From a virus, in IMG/VR virus record IMGVR_UViG_3300042471_001575, positions 1-49,651 of that record: a stretch of DNA of 49,651 nt, one strand, 5' to 3'. Made by a program: the position numbers and the translations under genes. Below are positions 24,501-32,067 of this stretch, piece by piece. The notes under the pieces were generated by a model that was given only the letters and a program-made list of their open reading frames with translations, searched no databases and was not told the origin of the DNA. Positions within the stretch are counted from its first letter, which is position 1. Each line of letters opens with the position of its first letter.

Positions 24501-27500
24501 AATTGGCGCCCGACGTCCAGAATCCCTGTACTGATAATTCTGTGCTGCCATTGCCAGCCTGCGGTGCAGGGAATAATATGGTCACGTTGCTGTTGGCTGT
24601 GTAGCCTTCGCCAATGGTAAGTGTGCTGTTGGCCCAACTGTTGCCTATATTACCTTGTGTGAGCTCTAGACCAAAACCTTTGAGTATGACATTGGCTGTA
24701 CAATTGGCAAACAGTTGGTTAGTGATGTTGCCCAATGATGTTTCTGCCACGGTGACACTGACGTTGGAAGGATATCCACGGCCAATATTGGCCACAACAA
24801 AATCAGTGACTCCAAATGCTACTTGTGCGTTGGCAGCAGCCGATCTTGCACCTTGGCCATACAGCACACCGTAACCAAAGGTCACCGGTAAATTTGCTCC
24901 TGCCGAAATCCAATTTGATACTGGTTCATTGTTGGTAGTGTAAACCGCAGAAATGATATTTCCACTGACATTGCCTACTTTGACATTTAACGGTATGCCG
25001 GCAGCAGAAATTATGCCTCCTACTTCAACGTTGGGAGAAGTATCTACCAGTGTTATGGCCGAATTTCCATTGGCCCAGGATCCATTGAATGTTGATAGTG
25101 TAGCAGTTTCAACAATGGTAGGGGGTGTGAATACCAGTAGTACATTGCCCGACCATCCTTGACCTCCACTGATGATACTGCTGTTAGGAGTGGTGGTGTT
25201 GCTGATGTTGCCGTAGATGGTGTTGGAAAACTGTCGTCCAACTATGGCAGATGCAGTGGCCTGGATTCCTCCAAAAGACGGAGCATCAATGGTAACTGTG
25301 GGAGTTACGTTGGGAAGGTATCCATTGCCTTGCGTGGTAAAAACAATATCCGACACGCTGTTGCCCAGCAAAGTATTACCGCCAGGTATATAGATGTTGC
25401 TGATAACGCCAGCAGCAATGGGACTGGTCAGGCTGGTGTTAAGGATACGCTGTCCCAGGGCTATGGATTCTGTGCCTTGGAATGCGATACTTGATTGTGA
25501 ATTTAAAAATACTCTAGAAAAAGTTTGGGCCTGGATGTCATCACGCTCAAACATATCTCCTACCGACAAACAATTTCTATTGTAAAAATAGATAATATGT
25601 GTAGCAGGTATTGGAGTCAATCCGGTGTTGTTGTTGCCTACATTTAAAAAGATATTATGACCTGTGGTGATCATCTGACCTGCAGATCTAAATGTTTCTG
25701 TACTGTCGTTGAAAAACTTAATACCTTCTTGGCTGATCTCATCCATGACGTTGTTCATGATGATCCAACTGAAGTCGTCAGAGGTACTATAAATTCCCTG
25801 TGTCAAGTCATAAAATTTATTGTTGGTGATGCTGATGCCTGTGGTAGAATAGGTATCGGTAACATTAAGGCGAGTGGCAGCACTACGTATACCATAGGAT
25901 AAATCTGTAAAACGGCAAGCATCCAATTGGATATTTTTTGTAGGATAAGTTAAACTATAGGCCTGATCAGGTTGATTCAACACCAGGCCAGAAATATATT
26001 GTGCTGTGCCTACTCCTTGGAATCCCACACGTTCAAATCTCACATCATTGGCACGCTCTACAAGAAAAATATCACTGGTCAGTGTTGTTCTTGGATTGGC
26101 GAAACTCATGTCTCTAATTAGGATATCGTGTGGCGCTTCACCGGCTGTGGTATCGATTGCGGTGCCAGTTTCCTGCAAGCTGCTGGCGGTTCTGGCCACA
26201 TAAGTGCTGCCAAATCTAAATGTCAAAGATTGATTTGTTCCTGCTGATGTTTGATTTTGATTAACGGTAATAACATTATTACTAGTATCAATTCCTGTAA
26301 TAATTGATCCCGGTGTGATGTTGGTACCGCTGACTATCTGTCCAACTTGAAGACCTGATATCGTATTAGCTGTGATAGTATTTGTTGTGGCACTCCAAGT
26401 TCCAGTTGCGTTTGCTATAGTATTGTCAAATTCAATAATAGTATGATCTAAACCTTCGCCGCTGAGTGTACAGTTGGGAGGAATCAGTAATGATCCAGTA
26501 ACGCGATATCTTCCTGCGGGAAATAATAATATTCGACGCACCAAAGGAGCCGATGGTTCGGATGTGTTGTATGGTTTGACACAATATAATTGATTCAGTG
26601 CAATGTTGATAGCGACCGTGTCATCTGTTTCACCGTCGCCTACAGCACCAAAATCTCTGACACTGACCGTGTCATCTAATTTCTCTTGCAGTGTTCTGGC
26701 GGTATCGCTGTGGAATGTGATTGTTATTGGCTCTTCTGGAGGATTACCGAGATTGTTAGAAATAGTGATATTGGCCGACGAGAAAGTTACATTGCCACCG
26801 GTGACATTGGCAGCATTTGGGTTTGTGTTAGGACTTATAGATACTATATCTCCTAGAACTCCTGTTACCACTGTTCCCGACAGGAAAATGTTTGAATTTC
26901 CTGCCACTGTGACACCGCTGCCAATCAAACTGGCGTTGGCACCAATAACTGTCACACTGTTTGTATTGGCAGTTACGTCGATAGTCTGATATATGTTACC
27001 AACGTTACCGATGCCGGTAACGATAGAATTGCTTGGTATGCCCGATCCAGTGACAATCAAACCTATGTCAATGCTTTGAGTATTGCTGACTTTTATTTGT
27101 GTGTCGTAGGCCTGAGTCCAATAACCTGTGCTGGTTATAGATCCACCGATAAAAACGATAGATGTGTTTGTACTAGCAGGACGTATAGGGTAGGCTGAAA
27201 TATAGATCCTATATTCACCGTTAATATATGTAACAGATGTTACAGTCGTATTAGGAGCCAGCCCTGGACCGACCACTAATTGTTTTACGAAAATTCCAGG
27301 ATTATTAGTCAATCTTAGGAATAAATCACTGGTATTCCAAGTGGCCTGTGCAAATGTTGGGGCAGAACTAACGGTGTATCCGGCTTGATTTCCTTTGTAG
27401 GTATAAGCACCAGCCAGGGCAAAAATATCACTGTATTCTGTGAGTAATTCAGTGTTGCCAATTTCGGGAGCACCTTCTTCCAAGGTGCCATTGCCGATAT

Positions 27501-27609
27501 AGAGTCTGCGGGTGTCAACGCTCCAGCCCAGTTCGGCTGTGCTTAACTGTGGAAGATCGCGCTGCAGGCCCGATCTGTTATTAATCTGCGTGTATTGGGT
27601 GATTGCCAT
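21562..27609 (-). CDS. Giant tail fibre/spike protein with beta-helix and GxGY repeats
   Basis: A 2015-residue protein. Residues 1-60 (LPQLSTAELGWSVDTRRLYIGNG) look like a virion-attachment domain. VSVRDFGAVGDGETDDT (315-331) starts a pectate-lyase-3/right-handed beta-helix domain running to about 740, with LFPAGRYRV and TLSGEGLDHTII. From about 830 to 1950 many copies of a degenerate unit, roughly G-x-GY-x(3-5)-P-x-V-T-F plus an Ala/Asn/Gly-rich strand, form a long shaft. It probably recognises or degrades a host surface polysaccharide. A CTAAATA motif stands 19 nt before the ATG. It may include chaperone-type or trimerising ends not recognisable here. Confidence 0.85.
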   Translation of the reverse strand: MAITQYTQINNRSGLQRDLPQLSTAELGWSVDTRRLYIGNGTLEEGAPEIGNTELLTEYSDIFALAGAYTYKGNQAGYTVSSAPTFAQATWNTSDLFLRLTNNPGIFVKQLVVGPGLAPNTTVTSVTYINGEYRIYISAYPIRPASTNTSIVFIGGSITSTGYWTQAYDTQIKVSNTQSIDIGLIVTGSGIPSNSIVTGIGNVGNIYQTIDVTANTNSVTVIGANASLIGSGVTVAGNSNIFLSGTVVTGVLGDIVSISPNTNPNAANVTGGNVTFSSANITISNNLGNPPEEPITITFHSDTARTLQEKLDDTVSVRDFGAVGDGETDDTVAINIALNQLYCVKPYNTSEPSAPLVRRILLFPAGRYRVTGSLLIPPNCTLSGEGLDHTIIEFDNTIANATGTWSATTNTITANTISGLQVGQIVSGTNITPGSIITGIDTSNNVITVNQNQTSAGTNQSLTFRFGSTYVARTASSLQETGTAIDTTAGEAPHDILIRDMSFANPRTTLTSDIFLVERANDVRFERVGFQGVGTAQYISGLVLNQPDQAYSLTYPTKNIQLDACRFTDLSYGIRSAATRLNVTDTYSTTGISITNNKFYDLTQGIYSTSDDFSWIIMNNVMDEISQEGIKFFNDSTETFRSAGQMITTGHNIFLNVGNNNTGLTPIPATHIIYFYNRNCLSVGDMFERDDIQAQTFSRVFLNSQSSIAFQGTESIALGQRILNTSLTSPIAAGVISNIYIPGGNTLLGNSVSDIVFTTQGNGYLPNVTPTVTIDAPSFGGIQATASAIVGRQFSNTIYGNISNTTTPNSSIISGGQGWSGNVLLVFTPPTIVETATLSTFNGSWANGNSAITLVDTSPNVEVGGIISAAGIPLNVKVGNVSGNIISAVYTTNNEPVSNWISAGANLPVTFGYGVLYGQGARSAAANAQVAFGVTDFVVANIGRGYPSNVSVTVAETSLGNITNQLFANCTANVILKGFGLELTQGNIGNSWANSTLTIGEGYTANSNVTILFPAPQAGNGSTELSVQGFWTSGANFMTLNQSYTGIAEGGNIDGITGISGNVVVGSIIYSSYGDIIYPLYTSNSSQVVFPGNGTNVALDIVRTVSVANGFITATANAVVAYGVDDGIITNSGNGYSLADNTANLYTVTFTEGVYTNRSYLPRAKPYLGFPLLPDPAGVTLVSGGNRYASMPEALLTPLLPGPNVANADIRVYANVLGYEIVDRGNGYSINDILDIPATGANVAANANARVQVANIYASVSNITVVTPGTGYTSVPGLTFAAPNLANADTATATATAIAVSATPVNRGTNYNGGDLVTVIAGGTGASASLSVNSTRISNISLTSTVGANLFVGNVLTLIGGTPNPAAEVTVTRLQFATNNTLSTIANAGNGYNVGETIFFGGPSYSNSGNILITSVDGIGGISQFIITDSGNFATSFVGNNSTAVGGNAVGANAVINFSFGIRDFSLTNSGNYAVNTVASNVPGNTATGGLPEEPRFNVVYEINSFSVANGGNYTTGPLTTTNLTLTTSTGSGTGASANVAYGVGHLTLTSGGNGYYANNPPVITTSGGGNGNVIANLNITGWIANSNLLFGGQYTNFPANIANTPLTPNTIANTSIINNTANVNVFMGIESLVVINQGQGYQVAPVISFTGYDANTTNANAFTTIANVGGIVVDIDLRSSTVGNFPPPQGAGYLTPPTFTVSGPNVANATGNTTLTTVGNVFFNFTNIGSGYSIPYDGGSANNIGSNAVITVVGPGTGGNLYQVSETANSYSVISVGVNYDGNVLHTGNGYLAPPAVTAQPSNWPNISNVAVIYSQLASTGQLANLRFIDRGYGYTQMPQVTIATDGAYGNGVNLALSLETYGNVFLTGITGGSGYSNAPVVTFSAPSSNLYATAVGTAVVGEYQQPLVIDTRVNPSTVVNYMVRITDGGNVYTRSGALNITGGQTYISNVSSVIVQSDDEFVETYNSGFQLTVTNAPGNAYAVIGYDNSIANSTIGNGAGTMKFYIDEIVNNN

Positions 27610-27628
27610 AGTTCAAGTCCTATGACAA

Positions 27629-27635
27629 TATTTAG
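27629..27635 (-). promoter_or_regulatory. Late-promoter motif CTAAATA before the giant fibre gene
   Basis: Minus-strand CTAAATAT, 19 nt upstream of the ATG at 27609. It matches the motif found before six other genes in this window and resembles the T4 late promoter TATAAATA. Confidence 0.5.
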
Positions 27636-27641
27636 TGCGAT

Positions 27642-28388
27642 TTAGGCCTCAGCGATTTGCTGGTAATATTGCTCTACTCTGGTCCACCACTGACGCTTGT
27701 ACAGCTCAAATTCAAAGCCTTCTACCACAAATTCTTGGTACTCGGGCGTGCCTGTCATCAGCCCATCGCGATCTGTTTGGGGTTTGACGCACATCAAAAT
27801 CACACCCTTGTTGATGGCAGTACCGTAGACTTCGTTGTGTGCTTCTGCGTAGGCTGCCAACTGCAGGAAATAATCCTCGATCCACTCGCGCTTTTTGGGT
27901 CGGTTGGTTTGCTTGTAGTCCAAGATGCTTTCAGAAATCACGCCATCTTGACCACGATGCAATCCTATGCCATCCGATGTACCAGCGTACACCTGTGGAA
28001 AATACAAGGGCACTTCCATGCCCCAGAATTCTTCCACACGATCCAGGCCCTGCTCGATCACACAGTTGGCCATGTGCCAGCTGGGTTTGGCAAAGGGATT
28101 GCCAGGTTCGGGCACCCGCTGACCTTCCAGCACATACTTTTCCAAATAGGTGTGCATACGGGTGCCGCGGTTGGCTGCTTCTGTGGTGATCTGCTGTGCT
28201 TTTTCGTGTCCCACACGATTGCGCCACTCTTGTAGGGCCTTCTTTTTTTCTTCAGGGGTGGTAGCAGAAAGTATGGTAGTTACCGATGGTACAGCATGAC
28301 CCTCGGGTGTGGTATAAAGCCTGCGGCCTTCTACTGTGGTCCTGGGTATGGGTTGATAATCGTAACGCTGCTGATATCGGGATAGCAT
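27642..28388 (-). CDS. PD-(D/E)XK nuclease (RecB/Cas4-like exonuclease)
   Basis: A 248-residue protein. VPSVTTILSATTP and GTRMHTYLEKYV precede GTSDGIG and ILDYKQTNR, which form the PD-(D/E)XK core (acidic residues plus D-x-K), and YFLQLAAYAEAHNEVYG is the usual C-terminal helix with Q and Y. Such small enzymes act as DNA exonucleases in recombination, repair or host DNA breakdown. It starts a gene set downstream of IscU/IscA. No Fe-S cysteine cluster as in Cas4 is visible. Confidence 0.82.
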   Translation of the reverse strand: MLSRYQQRYDYQPIPRTTVEGRRLYTTPEGHAVPSVTTILSATTPEEKKKALQEWRNRVGHEKAQQITTEAANRGTRMHTYLEKYVLEGQRVPEPGNPFAKPSWHMANCVIEQGLDRVEEFWGMEVPLYFPQVYAGTSDGIGLHRGQDGVISESILDYKQTNRPKKREWIEDYFLQLAAYAEAHNEVYGTAINKGVILMCVKPQTDRDGLMTGTPEYQEFVVEGFEFELYKRQWWTRVEQYYQQIAEA

Positions 28389-28432
28389 CTGACAATAGTA
28401 CTATCTTGTGAGTATTTTGTCAATGATTTTGA

Positions 28433-28759
28433 TCAAACTCTGAATGACTCGCCGCAGCCACAGCGATCCTTTTCATTGTCATTGATAAACTCAAATCCTT
28501 CATTGAGCCCACGTTTCTGATAGTCAATGGTCATGCCATCTAGGTACACAAGATGCTCGGGCTTGACATAGATTCTCACACCCTTGTCATCGTAGTGTGC
28601 CACACAGTGCTGGCCCTGTTCGTTGTCTACATACTCCAGGGTATAGGCCAGGCCCGAACAGCCAGTGGTTTTGACTCCTACCTTTATGCCCAGACCGCGA
28701 CCACGGCGATTGATAGAGTCTTGGATTTTGCCAGCGGCAATGTCAGTGACTGAGATCAT
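28433..28759 (-). CDS. iscA: IscA/HesB-type Fe-S carrier
   Basis: A 108-residue A-type carrier with the three ligand cysteines C34 (TGCSGLAYTL) and C100/C102 (DRCGCGESF). It would carry [2Fe-2S] or [4Fe-4S] clusters from a scaffold to apo-proteins. The length and C-terminus match bacterial IscA/ErpA/SufA. It overlaps the iscU-like gene by 17 nt and follows it, the same order as in bacterial isc operons, where iscA comes after iscU. Confidence 0.93.
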   Translation of the reverse strand: MISVTDIAAGKIQDSINRRGRGLGIKVGVKTTGCSGLAYTLEYVDNEQGQHCVAHYDDKGVRIYVKPEHLVYLDGMTIDYQKRGLNEGFEFINDNEKDRCGCGESFRV

Positions 28760-29132
28760 GTTTTTTGCGATAGTCTTCTATGGCAGCCTTGATGGCATCC
28801 TCGGCCAGGATTGAACAGTGTATCTTCACCGGGGGCAGAGCTAGTTCTTCAGCGATGTCACTATTACGAATAGCACTAGCAGCGTCCAAGTGCATTCCTT
28901 TAACCATCTCAGTGACCAAACTGGAGCTGGCAATGGCTGATCCGCAGCCATATGTCTTGAAACGAGCATCTCTAATAATGCCATTTTCGTCTACCTTTAT
29001 TTGAAGTTTCATCACATCACCGCAGGCCGGCGCGCCCACCATACCGGTGCCAACATCTGTGTCCGATTTGTCAAAGGAACCCACGTTACGTGGATTCTCA
29101 TAGTGATCAATCACCTTGTCACTGTAGGCCAT
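28743..29132 (-). CDS. iscU: IscU-type Fe-S cluster scaffold
   Basis: A 129-residue protein, full family length. All key sites are present: C37 and D39 in ACGDV, C63 in YGCGSAIASSS, and H105/C106 next to the LPPVK motif (99-103) that the HscA chaperone recognises. IscU builds [2Fe-2S] and [4Fe-4S] clusters using sulfur from IscS. No IscS, HscA or HscB gene is in this window, so it would have to use host partners; the intact LPPVK suggests it can. It is unusual in phages as far as I know. Confidence 0.95.
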   Translation of the reverse strand: MAYSDKVIDHYENPRNVGSFDKSDTDVGTGMVGAPACGDVMKLQIKVDENGIIRDARFKTYGCGSAIASSSLVTEMVKGMHLDAASAIRNSDIAEELALPPVKIHCSILAEDAIKAAIEDYRKKHDLSH

Positions 29133-29138
29133 TCTGAG

Positions 29139-29282
29139 TTATCTCCAGAAAAATAATATTGCTTTGATTCGATCAATGTATTTTTGTAGATATTTCTGTT
29201 GGAATGCTTTGGCATATTCAGGCTGGGGGAAATTCCAACCAATGAACATACCCACTATGATCCAAAATATAGTTTCTAACAT
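29139..29282 (-). CDS. Small single-span membrane protein (47 residues)
   Basis: ATG 29282 to TAA 29139, with a strong AGGAGG ribosome site 6 nt before the ATG. Residues 4-17 (TIFWIIVGMFIGWN) form one membrane helix, followed by FPQPEYAKAFQQKYL and a basic helix. Proteins of this make-up (hydrophobic N-terminus then WNFPQPEYA) recur in T4-like marine phages as hypothetical membrane proteins (recalled). It sits directly upstream of iscU in the same direction. Function unknown. Confidence 0.7.
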   Translation of the reverse strand: MLETIFWIIVGMFIGWNFPQPEYAKAFQQKYLQKYIDRIKAILFFWR

Positions 29283-29307
29283 AACAGCCTCCTATTGAAA
29301 AGTCAAG

Positions 29308-29685
29308 TTATTTGGTGGCTTGACGGGCCACGCGGTTGGCCATTTTGCTGACTATGGCCTTGTTGTCTGTGGGCGCAGGTCCCGATGCTGTGGGCACTTC
29401 GGCAGTTTCGGGTTCGTCGGCTCCACGGAAATATATCACATCTTTGTCAATGGTTCGGATCACATTGCTCAAAGGCGCAGCGGTACTTGCATTGATAAAA
29501 CTATCGTCGCTGATGTTGTTCATGCCCATGTTCTTGGCGTGCTGTAGAAATGCATCCAGATCCATGGTAGCATTTTCTCCTGCGGTTTTGCTTTGATTCA
29601 TAAAAAGTTCTGCCAAGGCGGTTAACCTCAGCAGATCATTTTTTGGAATGGCGGAAGGTGCTGTTGCAAATTCTCGTAAACGCAC
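29308..29685 (-). CDS. Phage hypothetical protein
   Basis: A 125-residue protein with a GTG start at 29685, 3 nt after the stop of the preceding gene. The middle (MDLDAFLQHAKNMGMN) is helical and the C-terminal third is Pro/Ala/Thr-rich. There is no known motif. It follows the Ala/Glu-rich head-type gene, so it may be a virion or assembly protein (context only). Confidence 0.55.
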   Translation of the reverse strand: MRLREFATAPSAIPKNDLLRLTALAELFMNQSKTAGENATMDLDAFLQHAKNMGMNNISDDSFINASTAAPLSNVIRTIDKDVIYFRGADEPETAEVPTASGPAPTDNKAIVSKMANRVARQATK

Positions 29686-29688
29686 AGT

Positions 29689-30780
29689 TTACTTTCTGGC
29701 GCGACCTAGAGACTCTTCGCTACCTATGTCGGCACTGACTTCTTCCTCGGGAGGGGGCATATCTACTGCCGACAACTCGTCGTCGGCAGCTGCACCCATG
29801 TCTGCTCCTGCTTCTGCGCCCAATTCAGCACCAATGTCAGCACCGGCGATGCCATCTGGGGGAGGTGCTAGTCCTGCGCCTGTGGCCTGACCTGTGAGCC
29901 CTGCCAATGCTGTGTCCATCTGACCTTTGCTGGCCTGCAATGACTCCAACAAACCTTGCAATCCGGCAGCGGCTGTTTGATTAAAAGCCTGTGCTTTGTC
30001 TGGACTGAGTTCGTACTTGATGGAATCTGTGAGTGCTGGCAATTCTTTGTACAGCATTTCCGAAGTCTGTTCAATCATCTTTTGCATACGGTCGGCCATG
30101 TCTTGTGCAGCCAACACTACCTGTGCAGTTTCCACTTCCGAAGCTTCGCGCAAGGTTCGTTTGATCTGATAAACACCTGATTCCACAATACGTTTTACTG
30201 CTATCTTGCGCTCCATCTGCGGATACACACGCAGATGCAGATGACCACCATCACGCTCGGCTGCTTCGTTTACGCGATCTTTAATTTCACGAACGCTGCA
30301 ACTCATGCCTTCCTCCATGTCGTCCTCGGCCATGGCCATGAGTTCCATCACAGCATCCTCATCGTATTCTTCGCCCAAGGATACACCACCAGTGGCGCCC
30401 GTGGATGCAGGTGCACCTTTGATCAAAGCCATGATTGATTCAGCATCTTTTTTGTCCTGCGCTGAGGGGTTGGCCATGCTTTTGCCAGGGTGAGCCAACT
30501 GGCTCAGTGCGGCTGCCTGACCTGGGGTGAGTGATTCCTGAACTCGTTGTTTCAATGCCTGCTCCAACATCACAGCCTTGAGATAGGCTGCACTGCGCTG
30601 GCTGGTATGGAAATTTGGCTGGCGGCGATATTCACCAATGGTGCGGCTTACCTGCTCTAGCATGGTACGAGCCCTGGCAGCATCAAGGCTGGCAATGGCT
30701 AGCTTTTTACCAAATTGGCTTTCAATGATACCGGCTGTGTTTTTGCTGGTATTTTTAAGTGCGAGGTCTGTGAGTTTCAT
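29689..30780 (-). CDS. Ala/Glu-rich phage protein, possible scaffold or head protein
   Basis: ATG 30780 is chosen because a CTAAATA motif lies 26 nt upstream and the longer frame overlaps the preceding gene's end deeply. The 363-residue product is helical with long charged segments (EEYDEDAVMELMAMAEDDMEEG, then a coiled-coil-like middle) and an acidic Ala/Gly/Pro-rich C-terminus. Composition resembles phage prohead core or scaffold proteins, but no family-specific motif is visible. The late-type promoter supports a virion or assembly role. Confidence 0.55.
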   Translation of the reverse strand: MKLTDLALKNTSKNTAGIIESQFGKKLAIASLDAARARTMLEQVSRTIGEYRRQPNFHTSQRSAAYLKAVMLEQALKQRVQESLTPGQAAALSQLAHPGKSMANPSAQDKKDAESIMALIKGAPASTGATGGVSLGEEYDEDAVMELMAMAEDDMEEGMSCSVREIKDRVNEAAERDGGHLHLRVYPQMERKIAVKRIVESGVYQIKRTLREASEVETAQVVLAAQDMADRMQKMIEQTSEMLYKELPALTDSIKYELSPDKAQAFNQTAAAGLQGLLESLQASKGQMDTALAGLTGQATGAGLAPPPDGIAGADIGAELGAEAGADMGAAADDELSAVDMPPPEEEVSADIGSEESLGRARK

Positions 30781-31219
30781 CAGGGGTAATCCTTTTAGTT
30801 TGTAAGTATTTAGTGACAACTGGGTATTTGTCCAGGTGAATTCGAGCACTTTCCCGCAGGGCCTGCGCCTGGCCCAGTTTGGATTCGTGCAGGCCAACGT
30901 GGATCATGTTCTGTATGCGTGTCATATGTATGTCAATGTCGGCCTGAGCCCGACCCAACTGTTGATCTAGATTCTGTATGTGCTGGGCTGCTGGGAAATC
31001 CTGGTGTTTCATGGCTGTGCAGTAGCGCAGAGCAGATTTCATGGTATGGAATTTCTGCACACGTTGGCTGGGTTCTATCACCAGTATTTCGCCCCGGTGA
31101 GGTATCAGTTCATAGGCAGCATAGATGGCATAACCCCTGTGGGTGCGCAACAGCAGTTCTGGGTGCCTGCGACTTTCCTGCGCCAATTTTCTCAGCGTTT
31201 CAAACTTGCGATTTTCCAT
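30755..31219 (-). CDS. Phage hypothetical protein
   Basis: A 154-residue basic helical protein starting MENRKFETLRKLAQESRRHPELL. HRGYAIYAAYELIPHRGEILVIEP suggests a small beta domain, followed by a helical half. The end overlaps the next gene by 26 nt, and its start touches the stop of the gene before. No function recognisable. Confidence 0.6.
   Translation of the reverse strand: MENRKFETLRKLAQESRRHPELLLRTHRGYAIYAAYELIPHRGEILVIEPSQRVQKFHTMKSALRYCTAMKHQDFPAAQHIQNLDQQLGRAQADIDIHMTRIQNMIHVGLHESKLGQAQALRESARIHLDKYPVVTKYLQTKRITPDETHRPRT
30807..30813 (-). promoter_or_regulatory. Late-promoter motif CTAAATA before the scaffold-like gene
   Basis: Minus-strand CTAAATAC, 26 nt before the ATG at 30780. 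It lies inside the preceding gene, as expected in a compact phage genome. Confidence 0.45.
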
Positions 31220-31677
31220 TATTGATAAACAAACTTGGTATTGATCACTGAGCCTGTGGTTCTTATCACAGGTTCAAGATTTTCCACCGCTTCGCCCAGG
31301 CCAGTGATCAAGGGCACACCGTCGCAGTCCTGGATCAGTGCTGCCAGAGATTCTCCGCTGATGTCATAGATGTCGGCAAATTCGCTGCCAAATTCAAAGG
31401 TCCAGATTCTGCTGGCTTTGCGATTCAGACCCAACACTGCTATGCTGGCGTCCTGTAGGATCTGGGGCGGTGAATAAATCGTGACCTGGGTGCGCAAACT
31501 GATCAACTGCGTGAGTGTTTCCCAGTTACGCTGTTGGTTCCTGGCCCTGGTCAGCGCTGCCTGATCCGAAATTGTATTTCCCTGTTGATCAGTCAAAGGC
31601 AATTGTGTGACCTTGGCATGATTGAGTATGCCTGTGGCTGTGCAGTCAAACAAGGTATAGCAAATGACCTTATTCAT
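31219..31677 (-). CDS. Conserved phage hypothetical protein
   Basis: A 152-residue protein starting MNKVICYTLFDCTATGI with an NQQRNWETLTQLISLR segment, a pattern I recall from T4-like marine phage hypothetical proteins. The C-terminal half alternates short strands (WTFEFGSEFADIYD, VPLITGL). There is no catalytic motif. It overlaps the gene before by 8 nt and the next by 1 nt, so the three are one unit. Confidence 0.6.
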   Translation of the reverse strand: MNKVICYTLFDCTATGILNHAKVTQLPLTDQQGNTISDQAALTRARNQQRNWETLTQLISLRTQVTIYSPPQILQDASIAVLGLNRKASRIWTFEFGSEFADIYDISGESLAALIQDCDGVPLITGLGEAVENLEPVIRTTGSVINTKFVYQ

Positions 31678-31927
31678 ATTTCAATCTATAGTAAACTTCC
31701 ACGCGATCCAGGAGATCTTTCAGTTCTGAATCAGTCTTGGCCTGCTGCTGTATGTTCATCCACAGTTTGGCTCGCTGGTGCCGCATATGGTGGCTTTCCA
31801 TGGTTTCTTGGATCATTTCCCTGGTATCAGTGGGTTGATTCTTGCGCCTGCGATAAATGGTCTGACCGCCGTCGGGCGATTCATATACATAGGCCTGATC
31901 CGAGTCATGATATTTGTAGTCACTCAT
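31670..31927 (-). CDS. Small phage hypothetical protein
   Basis: An 85-residue charged protein with a Tyr/Arg-rich N-terminus (YVYESPDGGQTIYRRRKN) and a helical C-terminus (LKDLLDRVEVYYRLKYE). It is the first gene after the terminator at 31945-31972 and overlaps the next gene by 8 nt. No function recognisable. Confidence 0.6.
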   Translation of the reverse strand: MSDYKYHDSDQAYVYESPDGGQTIYRRRKNQPTDTREMIQETMESHHMRHQRAKLWMNIQQQAKTDSELKDLLDRVEVYYRLKYE

Positions 31928-31944
31928 ATCAATAATTATGCCAT

Positions 31945-31972
31945 AAAAAAACCGCCAAATACAATTGCGGTT
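31945..31972 (-). terminator. Rho-independent terminator after the first propeller-like tail gene
   Basis: Minus-strand AACCGC (31967-31972) pairs with GCGGTT (31950-31955) around an 11-nt loop and is followed by a run of seven Ts. It lies 22 nt after the stop at 31995. Confidence 0.75.
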
Positions 31973-31994
31973 GTTGGCCTTGGATCTTGCGTGT

Positions 31995-32067
31995 TCAATA
32001 GCCGTTTCTTATACACACATTGCCATTGGCACCCACAGCAACAAATTTTCCATCGCCATAGGCCAAG
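31995..32067. repeat. 73-bp direct repeat, copy 1 (3' end of paralog 1)
   Basis: Identical over 73 bp to 33120-33192. It encodes the shared C-terminus (LAYGDGKFVAVGANGNVCIRNGY). Confidence 0.95.
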
